Of a stretch of DNA of 64,000 bases, positions 40,701 to 49,614 are shown in pieces (the first letter of the stretch is position 1; every line of letters begins with the position of its first letter). Both the position numbers and the translations under genes were made by a program. A model generated the notes under the pieces. The model was not told where the DNA came from and searched no databases. It saw only the letters and a list, made by a program, of their open reading frames with translations. This DNA is from Nocardia acididurans (lineage in GTDB: Bacteria > Actinomycetota > Actinomycetes > Mycobacteriales > Mycobacteriaceae): assembly GCF_016741815.1 (NCBI RefSeq), contig NZ_JAERRJ010000004.1, positions 124,001 through 188,000 on the forward strand, in the 5' to 3' direction.

Positions 40701-41990
40701 ATGATCATCCGCAGGCACGCATCCCTGGTCATGGCTGCCGGATCGGCGGCGATACTCACCGCGCTGGCAGGAGTCGCGTACGCACCGTTACCCGGTGCGG
40801 CGCTGGCCCAACCCCCCACCACCACAACACCGTTCACCACCCCGAACACCGACAACTGTCCGCAGAAGACCTCCCCGCCACCACCGGTCGACGACTCCGA
40901 GGTGCCCAAGCCGGGGCAGACGAGTCCCGCGGCGCTGCCGATCCCGAGTTCGACCATCGGCGGAAAGGCGCTCAGCGGTTGCGGTCTCGTGCTGCCCAAG
41001 GGCGCACCGGCAGTGCCGGAGGGTATTTCGGCGACGGCCTGGATGGTGTCGGATCTGGATACCGGAAAGGTGCTGGCGGCCAAGGACCCGCACGGCCGCT
41101 ACCGCCCGGCCTCCACCATCAAGGTGCTGCTGGCCGCGGTCGCGCTGCGCACGCTGGACAAGAACAAGGTGATCATCGGCACCCAGGAGGACGCCGATGT
41201 GGACGGCACCCGCGTCGGCATCGGGCCGGGCGGGCGGTACACGAACCTGCAGCTGTTCCAGGCCCTCATCATGGCTTCCGGCAATGACGCCGCGCACGCC
41301 ATCGCCGCCCAGCTCGGCGGTGACGACGCCGCCGTGACCAAGATGAACGAGCTGGCGAAACGCCTGCAGGCCATGGACACTCGCGCTGCCACCCCGTCCG
41401 GACTGGACGGGCCGGGCATGAGCACTTCGGCCTACGACCTGTCGGTGCTGTTCCGCGACGCCATGACCATCCCGCTGTTCGCGGAGCTGATCCACACCGA
41501 GCAGGTGGACTTCCCGGGTTTCCCGGCGGATCCGCGCACCCCGGGCGACGAGGACAAGCCCGGCTTCCCCATCGCCAACGACAATCACCTGCTCTACAAC
41601 TACGAGGGCGCGATCGGCGGCAAGACCGGCTTCACCGACGATGCCCGGCAGACCTTCGTGGCCGCGGCCGAACGCGACGGCCATCGCCTGGTGGTGACCC
41701 TGCTCAAGGCCGATGTGAAGCCGTTCCGGCCGTTCGAGCAGGCGGCCAAACTGCTCGACTACGGTTTCGCGCTGCCGTCGGGTTCGAGTATCGGCACGCT
41801 GCCGGACAACACCACCAAGCAGGCCAATTCGACTGTGGCACTGGCTACTCCGCCCACGGACCACACCGACGAGCAGGCCGAACCGGTGCGCCGGAATCGC
41901 GATGATCTTCGCGTCACCCTCATGGTGGGCGGCATAATTTTAGTGCTGGTTTTACTGGCCGGCGCACGGCGGTTGAGCCGCCGACGCTGA
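40701..41990 (+). CDS. dacB: D-alanyl-D-alanine carboxypeptidase (penicillin-binding protein)
   Basis: A 429-residue S11-type peptidase trimming the terminal D-Ala of peptidoglycan pentapeptides. Catalytic motifs: RPASTIKVL (SxxK, nucleophile Ser), ASGNDAA (SxN) and GGKTGFTDDAR (KTG). A signal peptide at the N terminus (VMAAGSAAILTALAGVAYA) is followed by a Pro/Thr-rich linker with two Cys. A C-terminal transmembrane anchor (VGGIILVLVLLAG) precedes a basic tail. Gene order dacB - yhjD - trpS matches the mycobacterial region around Rv3330-Rv3336c. Confidence 0.93.
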   Translation: MIIRRHASLVMAAGSAAILTALAGVAYAPLPGAALAQPPTTTTPFTTPNTDNCPQKTSPPPPVDDSEVPKPGQTSPAALPIPSSTIGGKALSGCGLVLPKGAPAVPEGISATAWMVSDLDTGKVLAAKDPHGRYRPASTIKVLLAAVALRTLDKNKVIIGTQEDADVDGTRVGIGPGGRYTNLQLFQALIMASGNDAAHAIAAQLGGDDAAVTKMNELAKRLQAMDTRAATPSGLDGPGMSTSAYDLSVLFRDAMTIPLFAELIHTEQVDFPGFPADPRTPGDEDKPGFPIANDNHLLYNYEGAIGGKTGFTDDARQTFVAAAERDGHRLVVTLLKADVKPFRPFEQAAKLLDYGFALPSGSSIGTLPDNTTKQANSTVALATPPTDHTDEQAEPVRRNRDDLRVTLMVGGIILVLVLLAGARRLSRRR

Positions 41991-42006
41991 GTCACGTCCC
42001 GCGGGT

Positions 42007-43020
42007 TCAGCGCCTGCGCAGTGCCGAAACCAGCGCTCCCGCAACAGCACCCGCACCGAACAGCGCCGCACCCGTTCCGGCGGTGAGCCCCGGGCCCGAG
42101 ACCCGGGGTTCGATCACCGCCGGGGGCGGAGCCGGAATATCCTCCGGCACTTCGTTTTCCGTGGCCGTGGCCGCCCAGGCGGTGGCGTACAGGATGATCC
42201 GCGCGGTGATGTAGCTGAACACCATCAGGCCGATGATCGGCCCGAAGGCCACGCCCGCCGGGCCGTTCACCACCGACTGCAGGATCAGCGACGCCAGCTG
42301 TTTGAACGCCTCGAACACGATGGCCGCGACGAACGCCGCCTTGGCCGCGCTGCGCAGCGTCACCGGATGCCGGGGCATGCGCGCGATGATGTAGGTCAGC
42401 ACCGCCCAGTTGGCCAGAATCGCCAGGGCCAGGGAGACGAGCGTGAGCCCCAGCGTGATCCACCCGGATTCCGCGATGTCCAGCTTGCGCAGCAGGGCGC
42501 GGATCAGCCCGCTGGAGGCCAGCACCGACAATCCGAGCGATACCCCGATGGCCAGGAACAGCCCGATCAACGCCAGCAGGTCCGACAGCTTGCCGAGGAA
42601 GAAGTTCCCGGGCTCGTAGCGCTGCGACCACTGTTCGGTGAGCGCGGCCCGCAGGTTCGCGATCCAGCCCAGCCCGGCGTACGCGCCCGCCAGCAGACCG
42701 ATCACGCCGACACTGGTGCGCGAGGCCACGGCCTGGTGGATGAGATCGTTGAGCTGCTCCCCCGCCGCGCCGGGGATGTTCTTGATGATCTCGTCCTGAA
42801 TCTTGGTGAGCAGCTCGGGATCGCGCGCCAGCACGAAACCGGCCGCCGCGAAACCCACCATCAGCAGCGGAAACAGCGACAGCACAGTGAAATACGTGAT
42901 GCCCGCGGCGTAGTAGTCGCCGCGCTGCCGTTGATACCGCCCGTAGGCGCGCACCACGTGATCCAGCCAGTGCCGCCGCTGGATCTCCTGCTCGATCCGC
43001 GCCCGAACCCCGTCGAACAC
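42007..43020 (-). CDS. yhjD: YhjD/YihY/BrkB-family inner membrane protein
   Basis: A 337-residue polytopic protein with six main hydrophobic segments. Family landmarks: GDYYAAGITYFTVLSLFPLLM near 35-55, GYxGLGW-like segment AGAYAGLGWI, and GVAFGPIIGLMVFSYITAR. Early naming as ribonuclease BN is not supported by any nuclease motif; envelope transport has been suggested for YhjD relatives. A Pro-rich tail ends in a further hydrophobic stretch. It lies 42 bp downstream of trpS. Confidence 0.88.
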   Translation of the reverse strand: MFDGVRARIEQEIQRRHWLDHVVRAYGRYQRQRGDYYAAGITYFTVLSLFPLLMVGFAAAGFVLARDPELLTKIQDEIIKNIPGAAGEQLNDLIHQAVASRTSVGVIGLLAGAYAGLGWIANLRAALTEQWSQRYEPGNFFLGKLSDLLALIGLFLAIGVSLGLSVLASSGLIRALLRKLDIAESGWITLGLTLVSLALAILANWAVLTYIIARMPRHPVTLRSAAKAAFVAAIVFEAFKQLASLILQSVVNGPAGVAFGPIIGLMVFSYITARIILYATAWAATATENEVPEDIPAPPPAVIEPRVSGPGLTAGTGAALFGAGAVAGALVSALRRR

Positions 43021-43062
43021 CCGCTCACCTCCGCCACGCTCCTCGCGCGGCGGGAGACCGGA

Positions 43063-44148
<1,086 letters not shown>

Positions 44149-45096
44149 TCAGGCCGAGTTCCGGGCCGCCCAGTTGCGGGTGTCCACCCCGGGCATGGCC
44201 GGCCGCCCCGAGTTCACCAGCTGTTGCTCCCGGCGGGTCGCCAGGCGGTACAGCGGATAGCTGGGGCCCGACAGCGGGCCGCGCAACAGCCTGGGCACCA
44301 GTGGCGGCGAGATGTGCGCGGTGCGCACGGCCTGGGCCAGCGCCCGGTACGCGACTTCTTCGCGCATGCCCCACTTCAGGTCGTACATCTGCCGGATCCG
44401 ATCCGGCAGGGTGCCCTGGACCAGCAGGGAGAAGCTGCCGAGCGCCTGCTGGATGGGCATCGGCATGGGATAGGCCACCCGCTGGCCCATGAGATACGAG
44501 CCGACGAGCTTGGCCTCGTCGGTGAGGAACAGTTCGTCGGAAGCGAGGTAGCCGTCGAAATCCTTGCGGAAGCCGGCGTAGGTCGCGGGCGCGGCCGAAC
44601 GCGGCATGCCGAACAGCTCACCCCAGCGCACGTAATCCAGGTACAGCGCTTCGCGTTCGGTGTCGGTGAGTTTCCGGACCAGCAGGTCGTGCATGACCTC
44701 GGCGGAATCGAAGGTGAAGGCCATGGTCATGTACATCAGATGCGGATCCAGCGCCGAATAGCGCGTGCCCGCCGGATGCCGCTCGCCCGCGTCTTCGGGC
44801 AGCGCGCCGTTCACCCGCACATGCTTCTTGCGCGTGAATGACCGCGCCCGATCGGCCTCGTCCTTGCTGCCGAGCGAGACCGCCTCGAACAACCTGCCCG
44901 TGAGCGCGAGCCGCGTGTACGGCGTGGTCCGGTGCTTGGTGTTCTCGGCGGTCCCCACGTACAGCAGCGGATGCACGGCCCCGATGACCAGCGCCCGCTG
45001 GCCGTAGGTGAGTCCCACCGCCCGTTTGCTCATCACGCGCCGGATCATCGAATCGTCGGAGAAGTAGCCGGGCTCTTTGGCCTTCGGTGCGGGCAT
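44149..45096 (-). CDS. Oxygenase MpaB family (DUF2236) protein
   Basis: A 315-residue helical protein of the MpaB/latex-clearing-type family. Landmarks: FARKKHVRVNG-like segment SFTRKKHVRVNG, LDPHLMYMTMAFTFDSAEVM, and YLDYVRWGELFGMP. Members that have been studied bind heme b through a His, but its position here is not certain. The start ATG 45096 (MPAPKAKEPG) follows GGAGGC. Divergent from a TetR gene; operator-like repeats lie between. Substrate unknown. Confidence 0.78.
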   Translation of the reverse strand: MPAPKAKEPGYFSDDSMIRRVMSKRAVGLTYGQRALVIGAVHPLLYVGTAENTKHRTTPYTRLALTGRLFEAVSLGSKDEADRARSFTRKKHVRVNGALPEDAGERHPAGTRYSALDPHLMYMTMAFTFDSAEVMHDLLVRKLTDTEREALYLDYVRWGELFGMPRSAAPATYAGFRKDFDGYLASDELFLTDEAKLVGSYLMGQRVAYPMPMPIQQALGSFSLLVQGTLPDRIRQMYDLKWGMREEVAYRALAQAVRTAHISPPLVPRLLRGPLSGPSYPLYRLATRREQQLVNSGRPAMPGVDTRNWAARNSA

Positions 45097-45162
45097 CGTT
45101 GCCTCCTGCAGCACTCTGTGACGCGGGCCACCGCATCTGGAATCAGAGTCCCCCACAATCAC

Positions 45163-45207
45163 GATTCTGGCAAGAGTCACTTCCAGAATTGCGACCGTGC
45201 CAGAATC
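45163..45207. promoter_or_regulatory. Repeated CCAGAAT operator sites between MpaB-family and TetR genes
   Basis: GATTCTGGCA (45163-45172) and TGCCAGAATC (45198-45207) are exact inverted copies. A third half-site, TTCCAGAATTG (45181-45191), lies between them and forms ATTCTGG-n12-CCAGAAT with the first. Sites are 17-18 bp apart and end 5 bp before the TetR start. Autoregulation and control of the MpaB-family gene are inferred. Confidence 0.65.
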
Positions 45208-45212
45208 GAACC

Positions 45213-45860
45213 GTGACCGGTCAGCGGACCTACGGCGGCATCTCGGCGGAAGAACGCCGCACCCAACGCCGCACCGCCCTGCTCGACGCCGCCCTCGACA
45301 TCCTCGGCACCCAGGGCATCGACAAACTCACCGTCGCGGCCCTGTGCTCGGGCGCGGGCCTGAACGAGCGCTACTACTACGAGAACTTCGACAGCCGCGA
45401 CGCCGTACTGTCGGCGCTGTTCGACGCGATCGGCGAAGAGCTCGCCGCGGCACTGCTGGCCGCCCTGCACACCGCACCGGAGGATCCCCGCGAGAAGGCG
45501 CACGCCGCCATCACCGCGGGCGTGGACGTCCTCACCGCCGACCCGCGCAAGGCCCGGGTGGCGCTGCTGGTCAGCTCGGCGACCCCCGAACTGCGCACCC
45601 GCACCATGCAGACCATTCGAGCGTTCGCGAATCTCGTTGCGGCCGAAGGCATCGACTTCTACGGCATCACCGACGCCATCCCCTCCCCCGCCGTCACCTT
45701 CCGCGCCACCTACCTGGTCGGCGGGCTCGTCCAGTCCCTCGCCTCCTGGCTGCAGGGCGACCTCCCCATGACCCGCGACGAGCTGATCGACCACACCACC
45801 GACGTTTTCGTCCTGCTCGGCGAGGATCTGGCCGATCGGCTCCGCGCACAGGAGAGCTAG
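45213..45860 (+). CDS. TetR-family regulator
   Basis: A 215-residue TetR protein. The helix-turn-helix lies at about 20-60 (LDAALDILGTQGIDKLTVAALCSGAGLNERYYYENF); the rest is helical. GTG 45213 is the likely start because the encoded sequence upstream runs through the operator repeats and is not protein-like. It is divergent from the MpaB-family gene, whose promoter it probably represses. Convergent with barstar, 3 bp apart. Confidence 0.87.
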   Translation: MTGQRTYGGISAEERRTQRRTALLDAALDILGTQGIDKLTVAALCSGAGLNERYYYENFDSRDAVLSALFDAIGEELAAALLAALHTAPEDPREKAHAAITAGVDVLTADPRKARVALLVSSATPELRTRTMQTIRAFANLVAAEGIDFYGITDAIPSPAVTFRATYLVGGLVQSLASWLQGDLPMTRDELIDHTTDVFVLLGEDLADRLRAQES

Positions 45861-45863
45861 GGG

Positions 45864-46397
45864 CTACAGCGTCAGCGAGACCGCTCCGAGCGCGGCGGGC
45901 GCGGCGTCCTGCAGGACCACCCGGAAGGGGGTGCCCGACTTGGCCCAGCGCGCGGCGCAGTCGGTCATGGCTTCGGCGAACCAGGCGCGTTCGGCGGGTT
46001 CCTCGTCCAGCAGCAGGGCCGCGTTGCGGATCACCGCGACGTAACCCTGTGCGGGGCCGACGAATTCGTCGAGATCACGCAGGCACTCGTCGAAGGCGTC
46101 CTTGTTCTCGCCGAAGTAGTAGGGGAATTGGAAGGCGGCGGCGAACTCGTCGTAGACGCCTTCGACCGTGCGCATCTTGCGGCCACGCAGTTCGCGCGAG
46201 AGGTAACCGGCGGGGATCGCACCGGTGACACCGGAGAATTCGGCCGCGCCGACCGGGAGTACGCCGAGCACGGGGGCCGCGGAGACCGCGGCGGCCACCT
46301 CCGACGCACGCGGCACGCTGCCGGTGCGCGGGCGGGCCTTCGCGACGGAATCGGCGGGGGCGGAGAGGAACTGCGAGAGCGGCATGGGCTCGGTCAT
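45864..46397 (-). CDS. Barstar-family ribonuclease inhibitor
   Basis: A 177-residue protein with a barstar domain in its C-terminal half: VYDEFAAAFQFPYYFGENKD followed by AFDECLRDL. Asn98 and Asp100 match barstar Asn33 and Asp35, the key inhibitor Asp; barstar Asp39 is Glu here. The ~70-residue N-terminal extension is not typical. The start overlaps the ribonuclease stop by one base (TGATG). It probably binds and blocks any RNase left in the cytoplasm. Confidence 0.88.
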   Translation of the reverse strand: MTEPMPLSQFLSAPADSVAKARPRTGSVPRASEVAAAVSAAPVLGVLPVGAAEFSGVTGAIPAGYLSRELRGRKMRTVEGVYDEFAAAFQFPYYFGENKDAFDECLRDLDEFVGPAQGYVAVIRNAALLLDEEPAERAWFAEAMTDCAARWAKSGTPFRVVLQDAAPAALGAVSLTL

Positions 46398-46912
46398 CAG
46401 CGCATCCTCGTGAAAGTTTTGTAGTGGTCGCCGGTGTACCAGGCGGTGCCGTCGCTGCCGGTGACGATGCGTTCGGCGTCGCGGGTCTGGCCGCGCTTCT
46501 TCGGGTTGACGTCCCATTCCTGGTAGGTGATGCGCTGGCCCGCGGAATCGGTTGCGGGAAGCCGCCGTTCGCGGTTGTTCCAGGTTTCGCCGCCCTGTGT
46601 GCCGGGGGCGTTCGCCGAGTCCGGCCAGCGACCCGCATCGATTTCGGTGAGGGTGGCGTAGGCGCGGTCGGGAACGCCCGGCGCGCGGGACGGTGCGGCC
46701 GTGCTGGATTGGTCGGCGCGGCCGGGGTTCGCCGTGGCCGGAGCGCCCGGCTTCGGGGCGGTGGTCTTGACCGCGACCGTGGTGGTCGCGCGCGCCGAGG
46801 CGCTGGTGTCGGCGGCCTTGTCGCCGCCGCGCGAGACCAGCACGGCGACGACGAGCATGGCGATGGCTCCTCCGAGGAGGAGCCAGGCGCGTACGCGCGG
46901 GGTGATTTTCAC
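46397..46912 (-). CDS. Secreted or membrane-anchored guanyl-specific ribonuclease (N1/Sa type)
   Basis: A 171-residue protein. An N-terminal hydrophobic helix (LLLGGAIAMLVVAVLV, 11-26) acts as signal or anchor. A Thr/Ala/Pro linker follows, then an RNase Sa/barnase-type domain (about 85-171) with Glu132 (YQEWDV), Arg148 (DAERIVTG) and His163 (TGDHYKTF), spaced as in RNase Sa (54/69/85). The GTG 46912 overlaps the xth stop (GTGA), and the stop overlaps barstar. Expected to cut RNA after G outside the cell or at the envelope. Confidence 0.88.
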   Translation of the reverse strand: MKITPRVRAWLLLGGAIAMLVVAVLVSRGGDKAADTSASARATTTVAVKTTAPKPGAPATANPGRADQSSTAAPSRAPGVPDRAYATLTEIDAGRWPDSANAPGTQGGETWNNRERRLPATDSAGQRITYQEWDVNPKKRGQTRDAERIVTGSDGTAWYTGDHYKTFTRMR

Positions 46913-47724
46913 CGGTACTGGACCGTCACGGGGGCGTGATCGGACCAGCGCAGGGCGTAGGTGGCGGCGCGCTCCACCACGGCCTGCTTGGCGCGGCCGG
47001 CGATATCGCCGCGTGCCAGGTGGTAATCGATTCTCCAGCCGGCATCTGTGTCGTAGGCGCGGCCGCGGTAGGACCACCAGCTGTAGGGACCGGGCTCGCC
47101 CGGATGCAGTTGCCGGACCACGTCCACGTACCCGGCGGCGATCATGGAGTCGATCCACGCGCGCTCCTGCGGGAGGAAGCCCGAGTTCTTGATATTGCCC
47201 TTCCAATTCTTGATGTCGAGTTCGGTATGCCCGACATTCCAGTCGCCGCAGATGACGAAGTCGCGGTCGATGGCGGTCATGCGGGAGCCGACCTCGTCGA
47301 GGAAGCGGTATTTCTCGTCCTGCATCGGCGTGTCGGCCTCACCGGTGTGGACGTACACGCTGGCGACGGTGAATTCGTCGAAGTCGGCCTCGATGTAGCG
47401 GCCGGTGCCCGCGAATTCCGCACTGGGAACCCAGTTTCCGTCCACCTGCAGGCCGAGGCCGATGCGCACGGCGCTGGGTTCGCGCCGCGACAGGATGCCC
47501 ACGCCCGCCCGGCCTTTGGAGCCGGGTTCGGCATGCGCCAGGAACCATCCGGCATCCAGTGCCGGTGCTAGTGCAGCCCGGGTTTGCTCATCGGTCGCGC
47601 GGGTCTCCTGCAGGCAGATGATGTCGGCCTCGGTGACCTGCAGCCACTCGAGCATCCCCTTACCCGTCTTCCCGGTCGCCGCACGGACTCCGTTTACGTT
47701 GATCGTTGAGATGATCGCTGCCAC
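46909..47724 (-). CDS. xth: Exodeoxyribonuclease III (AP endonuclease)
   Basis: A 271-residue Mg-dependent DNA repair nuclease of the ExoIII/Xth group. Motifs: TINVNGVRAA, CLQETRATD (metal Glu), YVHTGEA, GDWNVGHTELDI (catalytic Asp/Asn), GWRIDYHLA, and C-terminal SDHAPVTV (Asp-His). GTG 47724 is chosen; homologues begin just before the first beta strand. It repairs abasic sites. It is first gene of an unusual three-gene overlapping operon with the RNase and its inhibitor. Confidence 0.93.
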   Translation of the reverse strand: MAAIISTINVNGVRAATGKTGKGMLEWLQVTEADIICLQETRATDEQTRAALAPALDAGWFLAHAEPGSKGRAGVGILSRREPSAVRIGLGLQVDGNWVPSAEFAGTGRYIEADFDEFTVASVYVHTGEADTPMQDEKYRFLDEVGSRMTAIDRDFVICGDWNVGHTELDIKNWKGNIKNSGFLPQERAWIDSMIAAGYVDVVRQLHPGEPGPYSWWSYRGRAYDTDAGWRIDYHLARGDIAGRAKQAVVERAATYALRWSDHAPVTVQYR

Positions 47725-47784
47725 CCCACGACCGTACAATGCGGCTATCCCACTCTTCTTGCGGACATCGAGGTCCAGGAAGGG

Positions 47785-48648
47785 GTGACGACGATGACGT
47801 CCGGCACCACCGCGTCCACCGCGCCGCTCGCGCCGACCAAGGCCCTCCACACGGGCTCCGGCGATCCACTGCTGCTGCTCCACGGCTTCATGCTGTCCCC
47901 GCACTGCTGGGAGCAGGTGGCGCAGCGGATGGCCGGCCAGTGCGAAGTGTTCGCCCCGGCCCTGACCGGCCACTGGGGCGGCCCCGATTTCAACGGCTGG
48001 TATCTCGACGTCAACGCGCTCGCCGACCGCGTGGAGAACCAGCTCGACGAACTCGGCTGGCGCACCTGCCATATCGCCGGTAATTCGCTGGGCGGCTGGG
48101 TCGGGTTCGAACTGGCCCGCCGCGGCCGGGCCCGCACGCTCACCGCCATCGCTTCGGCAGGCGGCTGGCAAACGCCATCGGTGCTGCAGATCCGGGTGGG
48201 CGCGAAATTCCTGTCGCTGGTGCCGGTCATCGAGATCGGCAAGCATCTGCCCGATGCCGTCGTGTTCAGCCCGCCGGTGCGGCAGGCGGTGGCCCTGCTG
48301 TTGAGCAAGAACGCCGCCGCGGCCCCCCGGCGCGGTATCGAGGCGGCCATCACCGCGGCACTGCACTGCAAAGCCATGCTGCCCATGCTCGCGGGCGGCC
48401 TGCGCGGTCCCGGCCTGGCGGATCTGGCGGACGTGAAAACCCCTGTGCGCCTGCTCATGTGCGAGCAGGACCGAATCATCCCGACCCGCCTATATCAGAA
48501 GCGCTTCCTCCAGGAGCTGCCCGACACCGCCGACCGCATCCTGGTGCACGATGTCGGCCACGTCCCCATGCTGGAGGCCCCGGACCGGATCGCCACCCTC
48601 ATCGCCGAACACGTCTACGCGAGCCGTACCCGCTTGCGCGCGGTGTGA
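47785..48648 (+). CDS. Alpha/beta-fold hydrolase
   Basis: A 287-residue hydrolase. Oxyanion strand LLLLHGFMLSPHCW, nucleophile Ser in IAGNSLGGWVG, Asp candidate in CEQDRIIP and His in VGHVPMLE. No lid family can be recognised, so the substrate (ester or epoxide-type) is open. The start is GTG 47785 or ATG 47794 behind GGAAGG. Divergent from xth. Confidence 0.82.
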   Translation: MTTMTSGTTASTAPLAPTKALHTGSGDPLLLLHGFMLSPHCWEQVAQRMAGQCEVFAPALTGHWGGPDFNGWYLDVNALADRVENQLDELGWRTCHIAGNSLGGWVGFELARRGRARTLTAIASAGGWQTPSVLQIRVGAKFLSLVPVIEIGKHLPDAVVFSPPVRQAVALLLSKNAAAAPRRGIEAAITAALHCKAMLPMLAGGLRGPGLADLADVKTPVRLLMCEQDRIIPTRLYQKRFLQELPDTADRILVHDVGHVPMLEAPDRIATLIAEHVYASRTRLRAV

Positions 48649-48762
48649 ATTCGCACGATGTGAAGTAGCGCGGTGGCCGGGCACTGCACGAAGCCCTGCC
48701 GGAACCCGTTCGCCTCCCTAGGATTGGACCGACGAACGGGTCTTCCGACAGGGGTGAGTGGG

Positions 48763-49587
48763 ATGAGCGAGCCATCCGCGCAAGTGGACCAGACGAAACC
48801 GAGCATCGCGCGCGTCTACGATTATCTGCTGGGCGGTAAGGACAACTATGCCGCCGACAGAGCCGTGGGCGACTTCTTCATCAACGATCTGCCCGGATCG
48901 GTGTCGATCGCATTCTCCAACCGGCAGGCGCTGATTCGCGCGGTCGGGGAGATATCGGCAATGGGGGTAACGCAATTCATCGATCTGGGTAGTGGCCTGC
49001 CCACCGCCGACAATGTGCATCAGGTGGCCGAAAGGTATTCGGCGGATACGCGTGTCGTGTACGTCGACAATGATCCGATCGTGCTGGCGCACGGCCGGGC
49101 GCTGCTGGCCAACGACAAGACGACCACCTTCATCCAGGCCGATCTGAGCGATCCGGAGGACATCCGGCAGCACTCGGAGGTGGAGCGGCTCATCGATTTC
49201 GAGCAGCCGGTGGCGGTGGTCTTCAGCGCCATCCTGCATCACATGAACGACGACGAGAAGCCCGCCGAGGTGGTCCGGTACTGGGCGGATCAGGTGCCGT
49301 CCGGGAGCCTGATCTACATCTCGCACTTCCGATCCGGCTACAACGAGGAGACCCGGGCCGCCGAGGAGAAGCTGCAGGGCACCTTCGGGCGCGGGCGGTG
49401 GCGCAGCGACGAGGAGATCCTGTCGCTGTTCGGCGATCTCGACGTGCTGTCCCCCGGGCTGGTGCCGTGCACGCTGTGGCGGCCCGCCGCGGACGCGCCG
49501 GACGACACCAGCCGGATCGGCGAGGAGTCCCGGGAGATCTCGGTGTGGGAGGAGCTGATCGCCGCGGCGCTGGCTCGAAAGCCGTAG
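48763..49587 (+). CDS. SAM-dependent methyltransferase (DUF574/PF04672 type)
   Basis: A 274-residue member of an actinobacteria-specific methyltransferase family with the hallmark RVYDYLLGGKDNY near the N terminus. The SAM-binding region is FIDLGSGLPTADNVH, with VYVDNDPIV after it. Full length. The accepted substrate of this family is mostly unknown. Stands alone, convergent with ulaA with a CACTCGG/CCGAGTG hairpin between. Confidence 0.88.
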   Translation: MSEPSAQVDQTKPSIARVYDYLLGGKDNYAADRAVGDFFINDLPGSVSIAFSNRQALIRAVGEISAMGVTQFIDLGSGLPTADNVHQVAERYSADTRVVYVDNDPIVLAHGRALLANDKTTTFIQADLSDPEDIRQHSEVERLIDFEQPVAVVFSAILHHMNDDEKPAEVVRYWADQVPSGSLIYISHFRSGYNEETRAAEEKLQGTFGRGRWRSDEEILSLFGDLDVLSPGLVPCTLWRPAADAPDDTSRIGEESREISVWEELIAAALARKP

Positions 49588-49614
49588 CACCACTCGGCAT
49601 TCCGAGTGCCGGGC

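Noticed and set aside
42007..43020. Ribonuclease BN function for the YihY-family protein
   Set aside because: Only membrane segments are visible; no nuclease active site is present and the old name is not supported by sequence.
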